Shown here one piece after another: positions 24,742 to 33,835 of a DNA stretch of 64,000 nucleotides. Position 1 is the stretch's first letter. Every line of letters begins with the position of its first letter. The notes beneath the pieces were generated by a model. That model worked only from the letters and a program-made list of their open reading frames with translations, was not told where the DNA came from and did no database searches. The position numbers were made by a program, and so were the translations under genes. Source of the stretch: an uncultured Cohaesibacter sp. (GTDB lineage: Bacteria > Pseudomonadota > Alphaproteobacteria > Rhizobiales > Cohaesibacteraceae); contig NZ_OY762934.1 in assembly GCF_963667045.1 (NCBI RefSeq), positions 3,364,501-3,428,500 of the forward strand. Reading direction: 5' to 3'.

Positions 24742-25737
24742 ATGAAACCCTCGATTTTTTCACCCGCCAGCCTTGTGGCTGCTGCGGCAATGACGCTTTG
24801 CGTCTCTGCAACCATGCCTGCATTTGCGGCCGATGTGACCATCCGTTGGGGTGACGTCGTTGGCGGATCGCATCCTCAGGTGATGATGATCGACAAGGTT
24901 GCTGACATCGTTTCCAAGAAGAGCGGCGGCCGGATCGAGATCCAGTCCTTCCCGGGCGGCCAGCTCGGCGGTTCACGCGACATGATCGAAGCTGTCAGCT
25001 CCGGCATACAACAGATCGTCACCGAAGGGGCTGCCAACTTCGGCCAGTGGGTGCCATGGATTTCTGTCGTAGAAGCGCCTTTCATCTGGAAAACGCCCGA
25101 GCAGATGATTTCGGTTCTCAATGGCGAAATGCTTGACGAGATCAATGCCCAGCTCGCACCGGCCGGTATGCATGCCATTTCCGCGCTCTACTACGGCACC
25201 CGCCACCTGACCACCAGCAACAAGGAAATCAAGACCGTTGCTGACATGGACGGGTTCAAGGTTCGCGTGCCGCAGAATGACGTGTTTGTGGCCATGGCCA
25301 AGGCATGGGGTGCCAAACCGACGCCAATCAACTTCAATGAGCTCTATCTTGCCCTGCAGCAGGGTCTGGTCGATGGTCAGGAGAACCCGCTGCCGACCAT
25401 CAAGTCAGGCAAGCTGAACGAAGTGCAGAAATACATCATTCTGACCGGCCATATCCGCACGCCGCGCATGGTTGTTGTCAACAATGACTTCTGGATGGGC
25501 CTCAGCGAAGAAGACCGCACCATCATTACCGATGCAGTCAAGGAAGCCAGCGCTTGGTCCAACGCAGAGATCATTAAGCAGGAAGACAGCCTGATCAGTG
25601 AATTCAAGGCTGGTGGCGTCACCGTGATCGAGCCGGATGTTGAAAGTTTCCGCAAGGCTACTGTTGACGCGGTTCCGCCGCTGTTCACCAAGGTCTGGGG
25701 CGAAGGCACCTACGAAAAACTCCAGAACATGGAGTAA
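24742..25737 (+). CDS. dctP: TRAP transporter solute-binding protein (DctP family)
   Basis: 331 residues with a signal peptide ending in TMPAFA. Mature features are typical DctP: VTIRWGDVVGGSHPQVMMID, GGQLGGSRDMIEAVSSGIQQ, the MDGFKVRVPQNDVFVAMAKA stretch carrying the carboxylate-binding Arg, and LQQGLVDGQENPLPTI. It captures an organic acid in the periplasm for Na+-driven uptake. GGGAGGAAATA precedes the ATG. A strong hairpin follows its stop, probably protecting its mRNA so that the binding protein is made in excess over the permeases. Ligand unknown. Confidence 0.95.
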   Translation: MKPSIFSPASLVAAAAMTLCVSATMPAFAADVTIRWGDVVGGSHPQVMMIDKVADIVSKKSGGRIEIQSFPGGQLGGSRDMIEAVSSGIQQIVTEGAANFGQWVPWISVVEAPFIWKTPEQMISVLNGEMLDEINAQLAPAGMHAISALYYGTRHLTTSNKEIKTVADMDGFKVRVPQNDVFVAMAKAWGAKPTPINFNELYLALQQGLVDGQENPLPTIKSGKLNEVQKYIILTGHIRTPRMVVVNNDFWMGLSEEDRTIITDAVKEASAWSNAEIIKQEDSLISEFKAGGVTVIEPDVESFRKATVDAVPPLFTKVWGEGTYEKLQNME

Positions 25738-25751
25738 TCCAGTCACTTTCC

Positions 25752-25779
25752 GGGTGGGCGGCTGGTTGGTCGCCCACCC
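25752..25779 (+). promoter_or_regulatory. Intercistronic hairpin after dctP
   Basis: GGGTGGGCG (25752-25760) and CGCCCACCC (25771-25779) form a perfect 9-bp GC stem with a 10-base loop, 14 bp after the dctP stop and before dctQ. There is no T-run, so it is more likely an mRNA-stabilising or attenuating element than a full terminator. Confidence 0.6.
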
Positions 25780-25938
25780 ATCTCCAAGACAGCGCCGGAC
25801 ATTTGGCCCCGTCATGCTTCGTCATGCCAAGGGATGCGCCATCCGGTCGAAAAAATGTGTCATGTCCCGCAGGCGACCCAGTCTGTCGTCCCCGCCAGTC
25901 TGATGCTGCCGGATATGCCCGGATCCGAGGAGGCCCTC

Positions 25939-26448
25939 TTGTTCTCTCTCCGCCGTCTCGTCGATGCCATTTTCAAGGTTCTCAGCGGTTTTGCCATCGT
26001 GCTGTTCACCTTGTTGTTCGTGGTTGTCATGACGCAGATCATTCTCCGCTATCTCTTCAACTCTCCACTCGTCTGGAGTGATGAATTTGCCCAGTATGCC
26101 TTCATCTGGCTGTGTTTCATCGGTTGGCTGATGGCCAGTCGCAACAACCAGCATATCGTCATCACCACCGTGATAGGGAAGGTGCCGGAAAGTGGCCGCA
26201 AGGTGATGCTGCTGTTGATCGAAATTGCGGCAATCGTCTTCTCCTGCGTCATGCTCTACGAGGGCTACGCCATCACCTTGCGCAATGTCACTGTGAGCAC
26301 GGCAAGCCTGTTCTTCCCCTTTGCCGTGGTCTACGCCATCGTGCCGGTTTTTGCTGTCGTGGCCATTCTGGTTTCTCTGGTCAAGATTGTTGACCTGTTT
26401 GCGCCCGAAGCTGTCGAGGCTTCTTCCGAAAGCGGGGAGGTTCGCTGA
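25939..26448 (+). CDS. dctQ: TRAP transporter small permease (DctQ family)
   Basis: 169 residues if started at the TTG at 25939, which has GAGGAGG 5 bases upstream. In-frame ATGs at 25834, 25903 and 25915 would add a hydrophilic leader not usual for DctQ and lack good sites, but 25834 is a possible alternative start (204 residues). Four transmembrane helices are visible, with the family motif VWSDEFAQYAFIWLCFIGWL. It forms the membrane complex with DctM. The stop overlaps the dctM start by one base (TGATG). Confidence 0.88.
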   Translation: MFSLRRLVDAIFKVLSGFAIVLFTLLFVVVMTQIILRYLFNSPLVWSDEFAQYAFIWLCFIGWLMASRNNQHIVITTVIGKVPESGRKVMLLLIEIAAIVFSCVMLYEGYAITLRNVTVSTASLFFPFAVVYAIVPVFAVVAILVSLVKIVDLFAPEAVEASSESGEVR

Positions 26449-27737
26449 TGACTGAAACCATGTTCATGATTCTGCCGATCTGGTTCATTGCCATCATCGT
26501 CGGCGTTCCGCTCTATCTGGCCATCAGTCTGGCCGGTACCGCCTTTATCGTGATAAACGGCATTCCGGCGCTTGCCGTGCCGCAGAAAATCGTCATGGCG
26601 GCCAACTCCTTCCCGTTGCTGGCTGCGCCCTTCTTCATCCTGATGGGCAACGTGATGAACTATTCAGGGGTCACGACCCGTCTGTTCCGCTTCGTCTCGG
26701 TCATTTCGAGCTGGATGCGGGGCGGGCTTGCCCATGCCAACATCATCGCCAGCGTGGTTTTCGCCGGCATGAGCGGCTCTGCCGTGGCTGACGCTGGCGG
26801 GCTTGGCTCGCTTGAAATCAAGGCGATGAAGGATGCCGGCTACAAGTCGGATCTGGCGGTCGCCGTTACCGCGGCCTCGGCCACAATCGGGCCGATCCTG
26901 CCACCTAGCCTGCCGATGGTGATCTATGGCGTGACGGCGGAAGCCTCGATCGGGTCGCTGTTCGTGGGGGCCATCGTGCCGGGCCTGTTGATGGCGGTGG
27001 CGCTGATGGTGACGGTTCGGGCGATTGCCAAACGTCACAACCTGCCGCGGGACAAGTTCCCCGGGCTGTGCGAGGTTGGCCGGGCCTTCTGCGATGCCTT
27101 CTTTGCCCTGATGACCCCGGTCATCCTGCTCGGTGGCATCATGTCGGGCATCTTCACGCCAACCGAGGCAGCGGTCGTTGCTGCTGCCTATGCGCTGGTG
27201 GTCGGTGGCTTCATCTATCGCGATTTCAGTCTTTCCGATCTGCCCCAGGTTATTCTCAGCACGGTCCAGACCACCGGTCTGGTGATGGCGTTGGTGATGA
27301 CTGCCGGTCTGCTCGGCTGGGCGCTGTCGGTTGCCCGCATTCCCTTCATGGTCGGCTCGCTGCTGGCGGACGTATCGCATAATCCGTTGATCTTCCTGCT
27401 GATCGTCAACATCTCGCTGCTGATCGTCGGGCTGTTCATGGAAGCCATTGCGGCAATGCTGATCCTCATCCCGATCTTCGTGCCGGTGGCGATGGCCAAT
27501 GGCATCGATCCAACCCAGTTCGGGGTGCTGTTCGTGCTCAACCTGATGATCGGTACGATCACGCCACCGGTGGGCGTCGTGCTGTTCCTGACGGCCTCGA
27601 TTGCCGACGTGCCGCCTGAGCGGGCCATCCGGGCGGTGATACCGTTCCTGATCCCGCTGATCGTGGTGCTTGCGGCTGTCACCTGCATCCCGAGCCTCAC
27701 TACCTGGTTGCCCCACCTGCTCGGGCTGGGTGGCTAA
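26448..27737 (+). CDS. dctM: TRAP transporter large permease (DctM family)
   Basis: 429 residues, the normal DctM length, with about 12 transmembrane segments. Family motifs include FFILMGNVMNYSGVTTRLFR, VFAGMSGSAVADAGGLGSLE, ATIGPILPPSLPMVIYGV and GTITPPVGVVLFLTASIADV. It is the ion-coupled translocation channel of the TRAP system. GGGGAGG lies upstream within the dctQ end. The GntR regulator follows 200 bp downstream. Confidence 0.95.
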   Translation: MTETMFMILPIWFIAIIVGVPLYLAISLAGTAFIVINGIPALAVPQKIVMAANSFPLLAAPFFILMGNVMNYSGVTTRLFRFVSVISSWMRGGLAHANIIASVVFAGMSGSAVADAGGLGSLEIKAMKDAGYKSDLAVAVTAASATIGPILPPSLPMVIYGVTAEASIGSLFVGAIVPGLLMAVALMVTVRAIAKRHNLPRDKFPGLCEVGRAFCDAFFALMTPVILLGGIMSGIFTPTEAAVVAAAYALVVGGFIYRDFSLSDLPQVILSTVQTTGLVMALVMTAGLLGWALSVARIPFMVGSLLADVSHNPLIFLLIVNISLLIVGLFMEAIAAMLILIPIFVPVAMANGIDPTQFGVLFVLNLMIGTITPPVGVVLFLTASIADVPPERAIRAVIPFLIPLIVVLAAVTCIPSLTTWLPHLLGLGG

Positions 27738-27938
27738 GGCTCTGCACTCTGTCGCCAGACCCTTGCGCGGTTTCTTGTCGTGCCCTGGTCTGGTGACGCA
27801 TGATGCGCTCCCGTGCCGGGATTGACCCGGCTGTCGCGAATGGATAACTAGACACTCAATGACCCAATGATGTTGGGCCTTCATGCTCCTCTGCTCAGAA
27901 ACTGAACTGGTGCGTCAGGGTCCCGGAACAAGCAGACC

Positions 27939-28589
27939 ATGAAGCTCAGTGACAAAGCCTACGAGAAATTCAAGCAGCATCTGATGATGGGCGACCTGAA
28001 ACCCGGCCAGTTCATTTCGCAACGCGAGCTGGTGACCTTGACTGGCGTGCCGCTGGCGCCGGTGCGGGAAGCCCTGTTGCGGCTGGAGCTGGAAGGGGTC
28101 GTTCAGATCGCTCCCCAGCGCGGCATCCAGATCGTCGAGGTGAGCCTGCGGTTCATCAGGGACACCTACCAGCTGCGGATGATGATCGAGAAGGAAGCCG
28201 CCGCCAAATTCGCGGGCAACGCCAGCGATGCCATGATTCACCAGCTGCGCGAGGTTCACCGCACCGTGATCGCCCGCGTTGAGAAAGAGGGCACCAGCGA
28301 CGGGCTTCTGAAAGATGCGCAGGGCATCGACGACAGCCTGCACGACACCATCGTGTCTGCGCTCGGCAACGAGCTGGTCGACTGGCTCTACGCCATGAAC
28401 AACCAGCGCATCCAGCTGATCCGCCTGTCCCATGGTCATCTGACGCTGATCACGCCGGGCACCTTCCGGCAGGTGATGATCGAGCATATGGCCATCATTG
28501 AGGCGTTGGAAAGTCACGATCCGGTTGCCGCTGCCGCTGCCATTGAGAAGCATCTGACGGCGGCGTTGCATCGGGCGCTGGGGCTCTGA
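27939..28589 (+). CDS. GntR-family regulator (FCD/FadR subfamily)
   Basis: 216 residues. Residues about 1-70 are a winged helix (DKAYEKFKQHLMMGDLKPGQ, SQRELVTLTGVPLAPVREAL, LRLELEGVVQIAPQRGIQIV). Residues about 80-210 are an all-helical FCD ligand domain with the metal- and acid-binding pattern (IDDSLHDTIVSALGNELVDW, EHMAIIEALESHDPVAAAAA). It lies 200 bp downstream of the TRAP genes on the same strand and is the likely regulator of that operon, responding to the imported acid or a derivative. The ribosome binding site is weak. Confidence 0.92.
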   Translation: MKLSDKAYEKFKQHLMMGDLKPGQFISQRELVTLTGVPLAPVREALLRLELEGVVQIAPQRGIQIVEVSLRFIRDTYQLRMMIEKEAAAKFAGNASDAMIHQLREVHRTVIARVEKEGTSDGLLKDAQGIDDSLHDTIVSALGNELVDWLYAMNNQRIQLIRLSHGHLTLITPGTFRQVMIEHMAIIEALESHDPVAAAAAIEKHLTAALHRALGL

Positions 28590-28773
28590 TCTCCCTCAGG
28601 TCTCCGATGCACATTGCGTCCGGGGTGTCTGTCTGACGATTTGTTGTGCCTTTGTGTATCATGGTCCCTCTCTTCGCGCCTGCAACGACTGGGCCTTGTC
28701 GCCCTATGCGTGCTAGAAGGACAAGGGGCATGCATTTCAACAAGGCAATCAACCGGGACGGGAGGCATTGGCC

Positions 28774-29994
28774 GTGCGCATCATCCATACCGCAGACTGG
28801 CATCTGGGACATAGCCTCAACGGCTGGTCGCGAGAGCTGGAGCATGAGGTCTTTTTCGCCCGTATTGCCGATCTGATCGATGAGCAGCAGGCAGACCTTC
28901 TGGTCGTTGCCGGTGACGTGTTCGACAGCAGCAATCCCTCGGGAGAGACGCAGGAGCTGTTCTATCGCACCCTTGTCCGCTTCAAGCAGCGGCGGCCGGG
29001 GCTTGTCACCGTGATTAGCGGCGGCAACCATGATCCCGCCTTGCGGCTCGAAGCGCCGTCTCCGGTGCTCAAGGCACTTGACGTGCATGTGGTCGGGACG
29101 GTGAAACGGTGGGACGGCGAGATCGATATGTCTCGCCTGCTGGTGCCGGTAACGGCTTCGGGGGAAGTGGCGTTGTATGTGCTGGCCATTCCCTTCCTTC
29201 GGGCGTCTGACCTTACGGGGCTTTCCTTTGGCGATACGGACGAGCAGTCGCCGGTGGTGCGGTCGGCCAGAGCTTTCTTCGAGGAGGTGACCGGGAAGGC
29301 CAGAGCGGTAGCTGGTGACGTGCCGATCCTTGCGATGGCGCATCTTCATTGTGCCGGTGGGCTGGAGAGCGAGGGGGCCGAGCGCCGGATCCTGATCGGT
29401 GGGTCCCATGCCTTGCCAGTGGATGTCTTCCCCGACAGCTTGGCTTACGTCGCGCTTGGCCATCTGCACGGTCAGCAGACGCTGGGCGACGGACGGGTTC
29501 GCTATTCGGGCTCCTGCTTTCCGTTGTCGGCATCCGAGATCAACTATGCCCACGGAGTGACGCTGATCGAGATCGCGGACGGGCGGGCGAGCCATCACCA
29601 TATCGCCATTGCGCATCCTGCGCCCGTGCTGCGCGTCCCCCGTTCTGGGCAGATTGCCCTTGCTGATCTCGCGGCAGACCTTGACGCCATCGAGGTGGAT
29701 GGTGATGGACCGATGGGCCTGCGGCCGATTGTCTATGTCGAGCTTGAAGCGACTGACGCGGCAGCGGTGTTGATGAGCGATGCCGCGACTATGGTCGCCG
29801 AGCGCGGCTTGCGGCTTGGCGGTGTGCGCGTCCACCGGACGGCTCCGGCGGCCCGCACGGGTGGCCAGCCGATGGTCTCCCTTCGCCAGACAACACCGGA
29901 GCAGCTGTTCATCGACGCCTACAGCGCCAGGAATGACGTCGCGCCGGAAGAACGGCACCTGTCGGCCTTTCGCGACATTCTGGTGGAGGGTTGA
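28774..29994 (+). CDS. sbcD: Exonuclease subunit SbcD (Mre11-like)
   Basis: 406 residues from the GTG at 28774, which has GGGAGG 8 bases upstream; the TTG two codons earlier is too close to it. Calcineurin-like nuclease motifs are present in order: HTADWHLGHS, VVAGDVFDSSNPSG, VISGGNHDPALRL, LAMAHLHCAGG and ALGHLHGQQ, supplying the two-metal site. With SbcC it removes DNA hairpins and protein-blocked ends and thus limits palindromes and resets stalled forks. The TGA of sbcD lies 2 bp before the sbcC ATG. Confidence 0.96.
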   Translation: MRIIHTADWHLGHSLNGWSRELEHEVFFARIADLIDEQQADLLVVAGDVFDSSNPSGETQELFYRTLVRFKQRRPGLVTVISGGNHDPALRLEAPSPVLKALDVHVVGTVKRWDGEIDMSRLLVPVTASGEVALYVLAIPFLRASDLTGLSFGDTDEQSPVVRSARAFFEEVTGKARAVAGDVPILAMAHLHCAGGLESEGAERRILIGGSHALPVDVFPDSLAYVALGHLHGQQTLGDGRVRYSGSCFPLSASEINYAHGVTLIEIADGRASHHHIAIAHPAPVLRVPRSGQIALADLAADLDAIEVDGDGPMGLRPIVYVELEATDAAAVLMSDAATMVAERGLRLGGVRVHRTAPAARTGGQPMVSLRQTTPEQLFIDAYSARNDVAPEERHLSAFRDILVEG

Positions 29995-29996
29995 TC

Positions 29997-32900
29997 ATGG
30001 AAATTCTGGCGCTTGAAGGCGAAAATATCGCCAGTCTGGCAAAACCCTTTGCCATTCACTTTGATGAAGAGCCGCTGTCCGGCGCGGGGCTGTTTGCCAT
30101 CACCGGCGACACCGGCGCAGGCAAATCGAGCCTGCTCGACGCCATGTGTCTGGCGCTTTATGGCGAGTGCCCGCGGCTGGGCTCTTCCGGGGTGAATGAT
30201 CAGGTGCCTGACATCTCTGGCGACATGCTGGCCTCGACGGATCCGCGCACGATCCTGCGGCGCGGGGCGGCGGGTGGCCACGCAGTGGTGCGTTTTCGGG
30301 CCATGGACGGCGAGGCTTATGAGGCCCGATGGTCGGTGCGTCGGGCGCGCGACAAGGCGACCGGCAAGCTGCAGGCGGTGGACCGTTCGGTGACGCGGCT
30401 GTCTGATGGCGTTGTGCTGGAAAACCAGACCCGGGCCGTTGCCGGGCGGGTCGAGCAACTGACGGGGCTGACCTATGAGGAGTTTCGCCGCTCGGTGCTG
30501 TTGGCGCAGGGTGATTTTGACAATTTCCTCAGCGCCAAGGCCGCCGAGAGGGCGCAGATCCTGGAGAAGGTGACCGATACCGGCCTTTATCGCGAAATCT
30601 CCAAGCGCGCCTACGCCGCCTTCAGCAAGGCCGGACGAGCCGTCAGCGACCTTGAGCTGCAGCTGGGTGAACACAAGGTTCTCGACGCCGAGGAAAAGGC
30701 GCAGCTGGAAGGGAAGGCCGGGGCGCAGTCGGCAAAAGCAGCTGCGCTGGCGCATGACAAGGCCGCGCTGGGCAAGGATCTTGCCGTCTATCAGGCCCTT
30801 GATGATGCTGCAAATCGGATTGAAGAGGCGAGGGAAGCGGAACGACTGGCCAGCGAGGCATGGAACAATGGGCAAGCGGCTGTGGCGTTGCTCGCCGACT
30901 TGCAAAAGGCAGCTGGCATCCGAGCCGAATGGCGCGAGGATCAGGAGGCCGGTCGGGCTCTTGAGGCGGCACGCAGCAGCCTTGATGGCACGGGTAAGGC
31001 GCTTGAGGAGGCCAGACAGCAGGAGGTCGAGGCCTTGAGGGCCGTCGGCGACAGCAAGGCACAGGTCTTGGAATTGGAAGCGCAGTTCAAGGCACTTGGC
31101 CCCATCTGGTCGCAGGCCGAGCGACTGGATGCCGGTATCGTGACTGCCGAGGAGGAGCTGCAGAAGGCCGCCACGCAGAGCAAGGTAGCCGAGACGGACC
31201 TTGCCGAGAAGACGGGGGCACTTCAGGTTGCCAATCGCGGATTGGCCGCTCTGGAGGTAGCGCTTGGGGCATTGGCGGATCGTATCGCAGCGGAGCCTGC
31301 TGGCGAAATTTTCGAGAAGCGGTGGGACATCCTTGAGGATCGCCTCAAACTGCGCATCGAGGCCTGCAAGGCGATGGACGAGGCGCGAGAGGCCAAGATC
31401 GCCCTTGAAGCATCCGTGTCTGAGCGGCAGCAAAGAAAGGCCGAGATTGATGCCCTGATTGGCGCATGCCGAGAAAAGATCGCTCTCAACCAGCAGGCAA
31501 TTGAGGACAAGGCGGAAGCCCGCAAGGCGCTTGCCGACGCGGAACCGGTGCAGCGGCTGGCCCGTCTGTCGCTGTCGCTTGCAGCGGTGCGCACGCTCAA
31601 GGGGCTGGCGCAAGATTATGCACGCACGACAAAGGAGATTGCGCGCCTCCGTGATCTTGCTATCTGTCTCGACAAGACAATTGCCGCTTGCGAGGCCGAT
31701 CTGTTGCGGTCGGACAAGGCCGAAAGCGAGGCAGAAGGCGCCATAAAGGCACTTCAGGCTCCGACAGAGCTGGCCGAGGCAGCGGTGTCGGAGGAGGCCG
31801 CCCGCTTGCGTAGCCAACTGGTGGACGGCGAGGCCTGCCCGGTTTGCGGCTCGAAGGATCATCCGGTGCATGCCTCCGAACAGGCCTCTGAGCTTGCCCA
31901 CACCCTGCGCAGCAGACTGGAGGCGGCAAGACAGGACCGCGAGGCGGTGATTGCCCTGAGGGCCAGAGCACGGTCTGACATCGAGGCCGCAAGGCAGGAT
32001 CTGGTGACGGCGCAAACGAAGCTTGCCGGACAGACTGAAGCGCTTGTCGAGATCGAGCAGACTTATGCCCAAAGCCTTGCTAGCGAGAGCGACGGCCCGA
32101 TTGCGTCCGACCTGCCGCCGCTGTCAAACGGTGCCGAACCGGCCCTGTCAGACCTTCTTTTGAAAATGGATGGCTGGCAACGGCGCCTAGACCAGGATCG
32201 CAAGGCACTGGTCGCGCTTGACCAGAGCTTCCGGGAGGCGTCGCGGGAGATCGAAGCCCAACAGGGCACAGCGCAGACGCTGGCAGGTGAGCAGCAGATG
32301 CTTGCCACGCAAATCGGCCCCGACCTCATGGAATTGGACAAGAGGACGCGCCAGATCACCGATCTGGCCGCACGGGTGGCTTCGCTTGATGCCGAACTGG
32401 CTGCTTCCTTTTCTCCGGTCGGGCTTGACTGGGCCGAGGTTAACGGGCAGGGCGCGCCCGTCCTTGCGGCGCTTGCCGAACGGCGGCAGGCGCACCTCGA
32501 AGCGGTCGCCGACCTTGCGCTTGAAAGCGGCAAGCGAGGGGACGCCGAACGGGCGCGTGACAAGGCTGGTGATCAGCTTCAGCACGTCGGGGTGACGCTG
32601 GACAAGGCAAGGGAAGCGTTGGCAGACCGGACGAGGCGGCTGGACGGTCTGAAGGCTGAACGTCAGGAACTTCTTGGTGGCGAGGCGACCGGTTCGCACC
32701 GGACGGCTTTCAACAACCGCCGTATCAAGGCAGGTGAGGCGGCCGATGCAGCGAGAGCTGCGCATGATGCCGTCGCGTCCCATATGCATCGCCTGATAGC
32801 CCAGCAGCAAAGCGAGGCAGATACCCTTGCCAAGGCCACGGAGCGGCGGGAGCTGGCAATAGAGGCGCTTGAAGCCGCTGTTTCTGGCACCGGGCTTGCC

Positions 32901-33728
32901 ATGGACGCAATCCCCGCGCTTCTCGGTCTGTCATCGGACGAGGTTGCAGCTTTGTCGGCACAAGTGAAGGCGTTGGATCTGGCGAGGACAAATGCCGCGG
33001 CCCTGTTGGCATCCCGCCAGCAAGACCACCAAGCCCTCGTCAACAAGGGCACTCCGGCGCTCGAACGGGCGGAGATCGAAGAGCGCATCAAGGCGATTGC
33101 CGAGCAGGAACAACTATGCCAGACGGCGCTTGCCGAGGTGCGGGCAAAGCTGGAGATGGACCGTCTGGCGCATGAAAAGATGTCCGAGCTGGTCGCAAAG
33201 ATCGAAGCGGCAAAGGCTGTGCTGGATACCTGGACTGCGGTCAATGATGTCATTGGCTCGGCCAGTGGCGACCGCTTTGCCCAGATCGCCCAGGAGGTCA
33301 CCCTCGGTATCCTTGTGGACCATGCCAATCATCACCTTGCGGACATCAAGCCACGCTACCGGCTGGCGCTGGGGGAGGGTAAGCTCTCGCTGCACGTGAT
33401 CGATGAGCACATGGCGGGGGAAATCCGCTCGACGCGCAGCCTGTCGGGCGGGGAGCGGTTCCTCGTGTCCCTGTCGCTGGCGCTCGGCCTGTCGACCATT
33501 GGTGCGCAGGGAGCGATCTCCTCGATGCTGTTCATCGATGAAGGCTTCGGGTCGCTGGACGCGGAAAGCCTTGAACTGGCGATCAACGCGCTTGAGGCGC
33601 TACGGGCACAGGGCCGCACGATTGGCGTGATCAGTCACGTTCAGGCGATGAAGGACCGGATTCCGGTGCAGATTCAGGTCAAGGCGCAGGGCGGCGGTGC
33701 CAGCGAGATTGTGCTGCAGATCGCCTGA
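29997..33728 (+). CDS. sbcC: SMC-like ATPase subunit SbcC (Rad50-like)
   Basis: 1243 residues from the ATG at 29997 (GGTGGAGGG just upstream, inside the sbcD end). N-terminal ATPase half: Walker A GDTGAGKSS at residues 37-45 and the Q-loop region SVLLAQGDFDNFL. Two long Ala/Glu/Arg/Lys-rich coiled coils flank the zinc hook CPVC at residues 614-617 (EACPVCGSKDHPVH). C-terminal half: signature LSGGERFLVSLSLALGLS and Walker B MLFIDEGFGSLDAESL. Two subunits dimerise through the hook to hold DNA for SbcD. The length is slightly above the E. coli form (about 1050), mainly in the coils. Confidence 0.97.
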   Translation: MEILALEGENIASLAKPFAIHFDEEPLSGAGLFAITGDTGAGKSSLLDAMCLALYGECPRLGSSGVNDQVPDISGDMLASTDPRTILRRGAAGGHAVVRFRAMDGEAYEARWSVRRARDKATGKLQAVDRSVTRLSDGVVLENQTRAVAGRVEQLTGLTYEEFRRSVLLAQGDFDNFLSAKAAERAQILEKVTDTGLYREISKRAYAAFSKAGRAVSDLELQLGEHKVLDAEEKAQLEGKAGAQSAKAAALAHDKAALGKDLAVYQALDDAANRIEEAREAERLASEAWNNGQAAVALLADLQKAAGIRAEWREDQEAGRALEAARSSLDGTGKALEEARQQEVEALRAVGDSKAQVLELEAQFKALGPIWSQAERLDAGIVTAEEELQKAATQSKVAETDLAEKTGALQVANRGLAALEVALGALADRIAAEPAGEIFEKRWDILEDRLKLRIEACKAMDEAREAKIALEASVSERQQRKAEIDALIGACREKIALNQQAIEDKAEARKALADAEPVQRLARLSLSLAAVRTLKGLAQDYARTTKEIARLRDLAICLDKTIAACEADLLRSDKAESEAEGAIKALQAPTELAEAAVSEEAARLRSQLVDGEACPVCGSKDHPVHASEQASELAHTLRSRLEAARQDREAVIALRARARSDIEAARQDLVTAQTKLAGQTEALVEIEQTYAQSLASESDGPIASDLPPLSNGAEPALSDLLLKMDGWQRRLDQDRKALVALDQSFREASREIEAQQGTAQTLAGEQQMLATQIGPDLMELDKRTRQITDLAARVASLDAELAASFSPVGLDWAEVNGQGAPVLAALAERRQAHLEAVADLALESGKRGDAERARDKAGDQLQHVGVTLDKAREALADRTRRLDGLKAERQELLGGEATGSHRTAFNNRRIKAGEAADAARAAHDAVASHMHRLIAQQQSEADTLAKATERRELAIEALEAAVSGTGLAMDAIPALLGLSSDEVAALSAQVKALDLARTNAAALLASRQQDHQALVNKGTPALERAEIEERIKAIAEQEQLCQTALAEVRAKLEMDRLAHEKMSELVAKIEAAKAVLDTWTAVNDVIGSASGDRFAQIAQEVTLGILVDHANHHLADIKPRYRLALGEGKLSLHVIDEHMAGEIRSTRSLSGGERFLVSLSLALGLSTIGAQGAISSMLFIDEGFGSLDAESLELAINALEALRAQGRTIGVISHVQAMKDRIPVQIQVKAQGGGASEIVLQIA

Positions 33729-33835
33729 CTTTGGGGCGTTGCCCATCCTTTCACGAAAAACGACGGGCCTTTCGGTCCGCCGCTTCTTCAACTATCTCAT
33801 CTGTTGGCCAGCGGCCTTCCATTCCCGGACGGCAA

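Noticed and set aside
29919..32072. 717-codon minus-strand frame
   Set aside because: Antisense to sbcC coiled-coil coding sequence; Leu/Arg/Cys-rich without motifs.
33764..33779. Imperfect hairpin between sbcC and hom
   Set aside because: Six-base arms with a G-T wobble and no convincing T-run; too weak to call a terminator.
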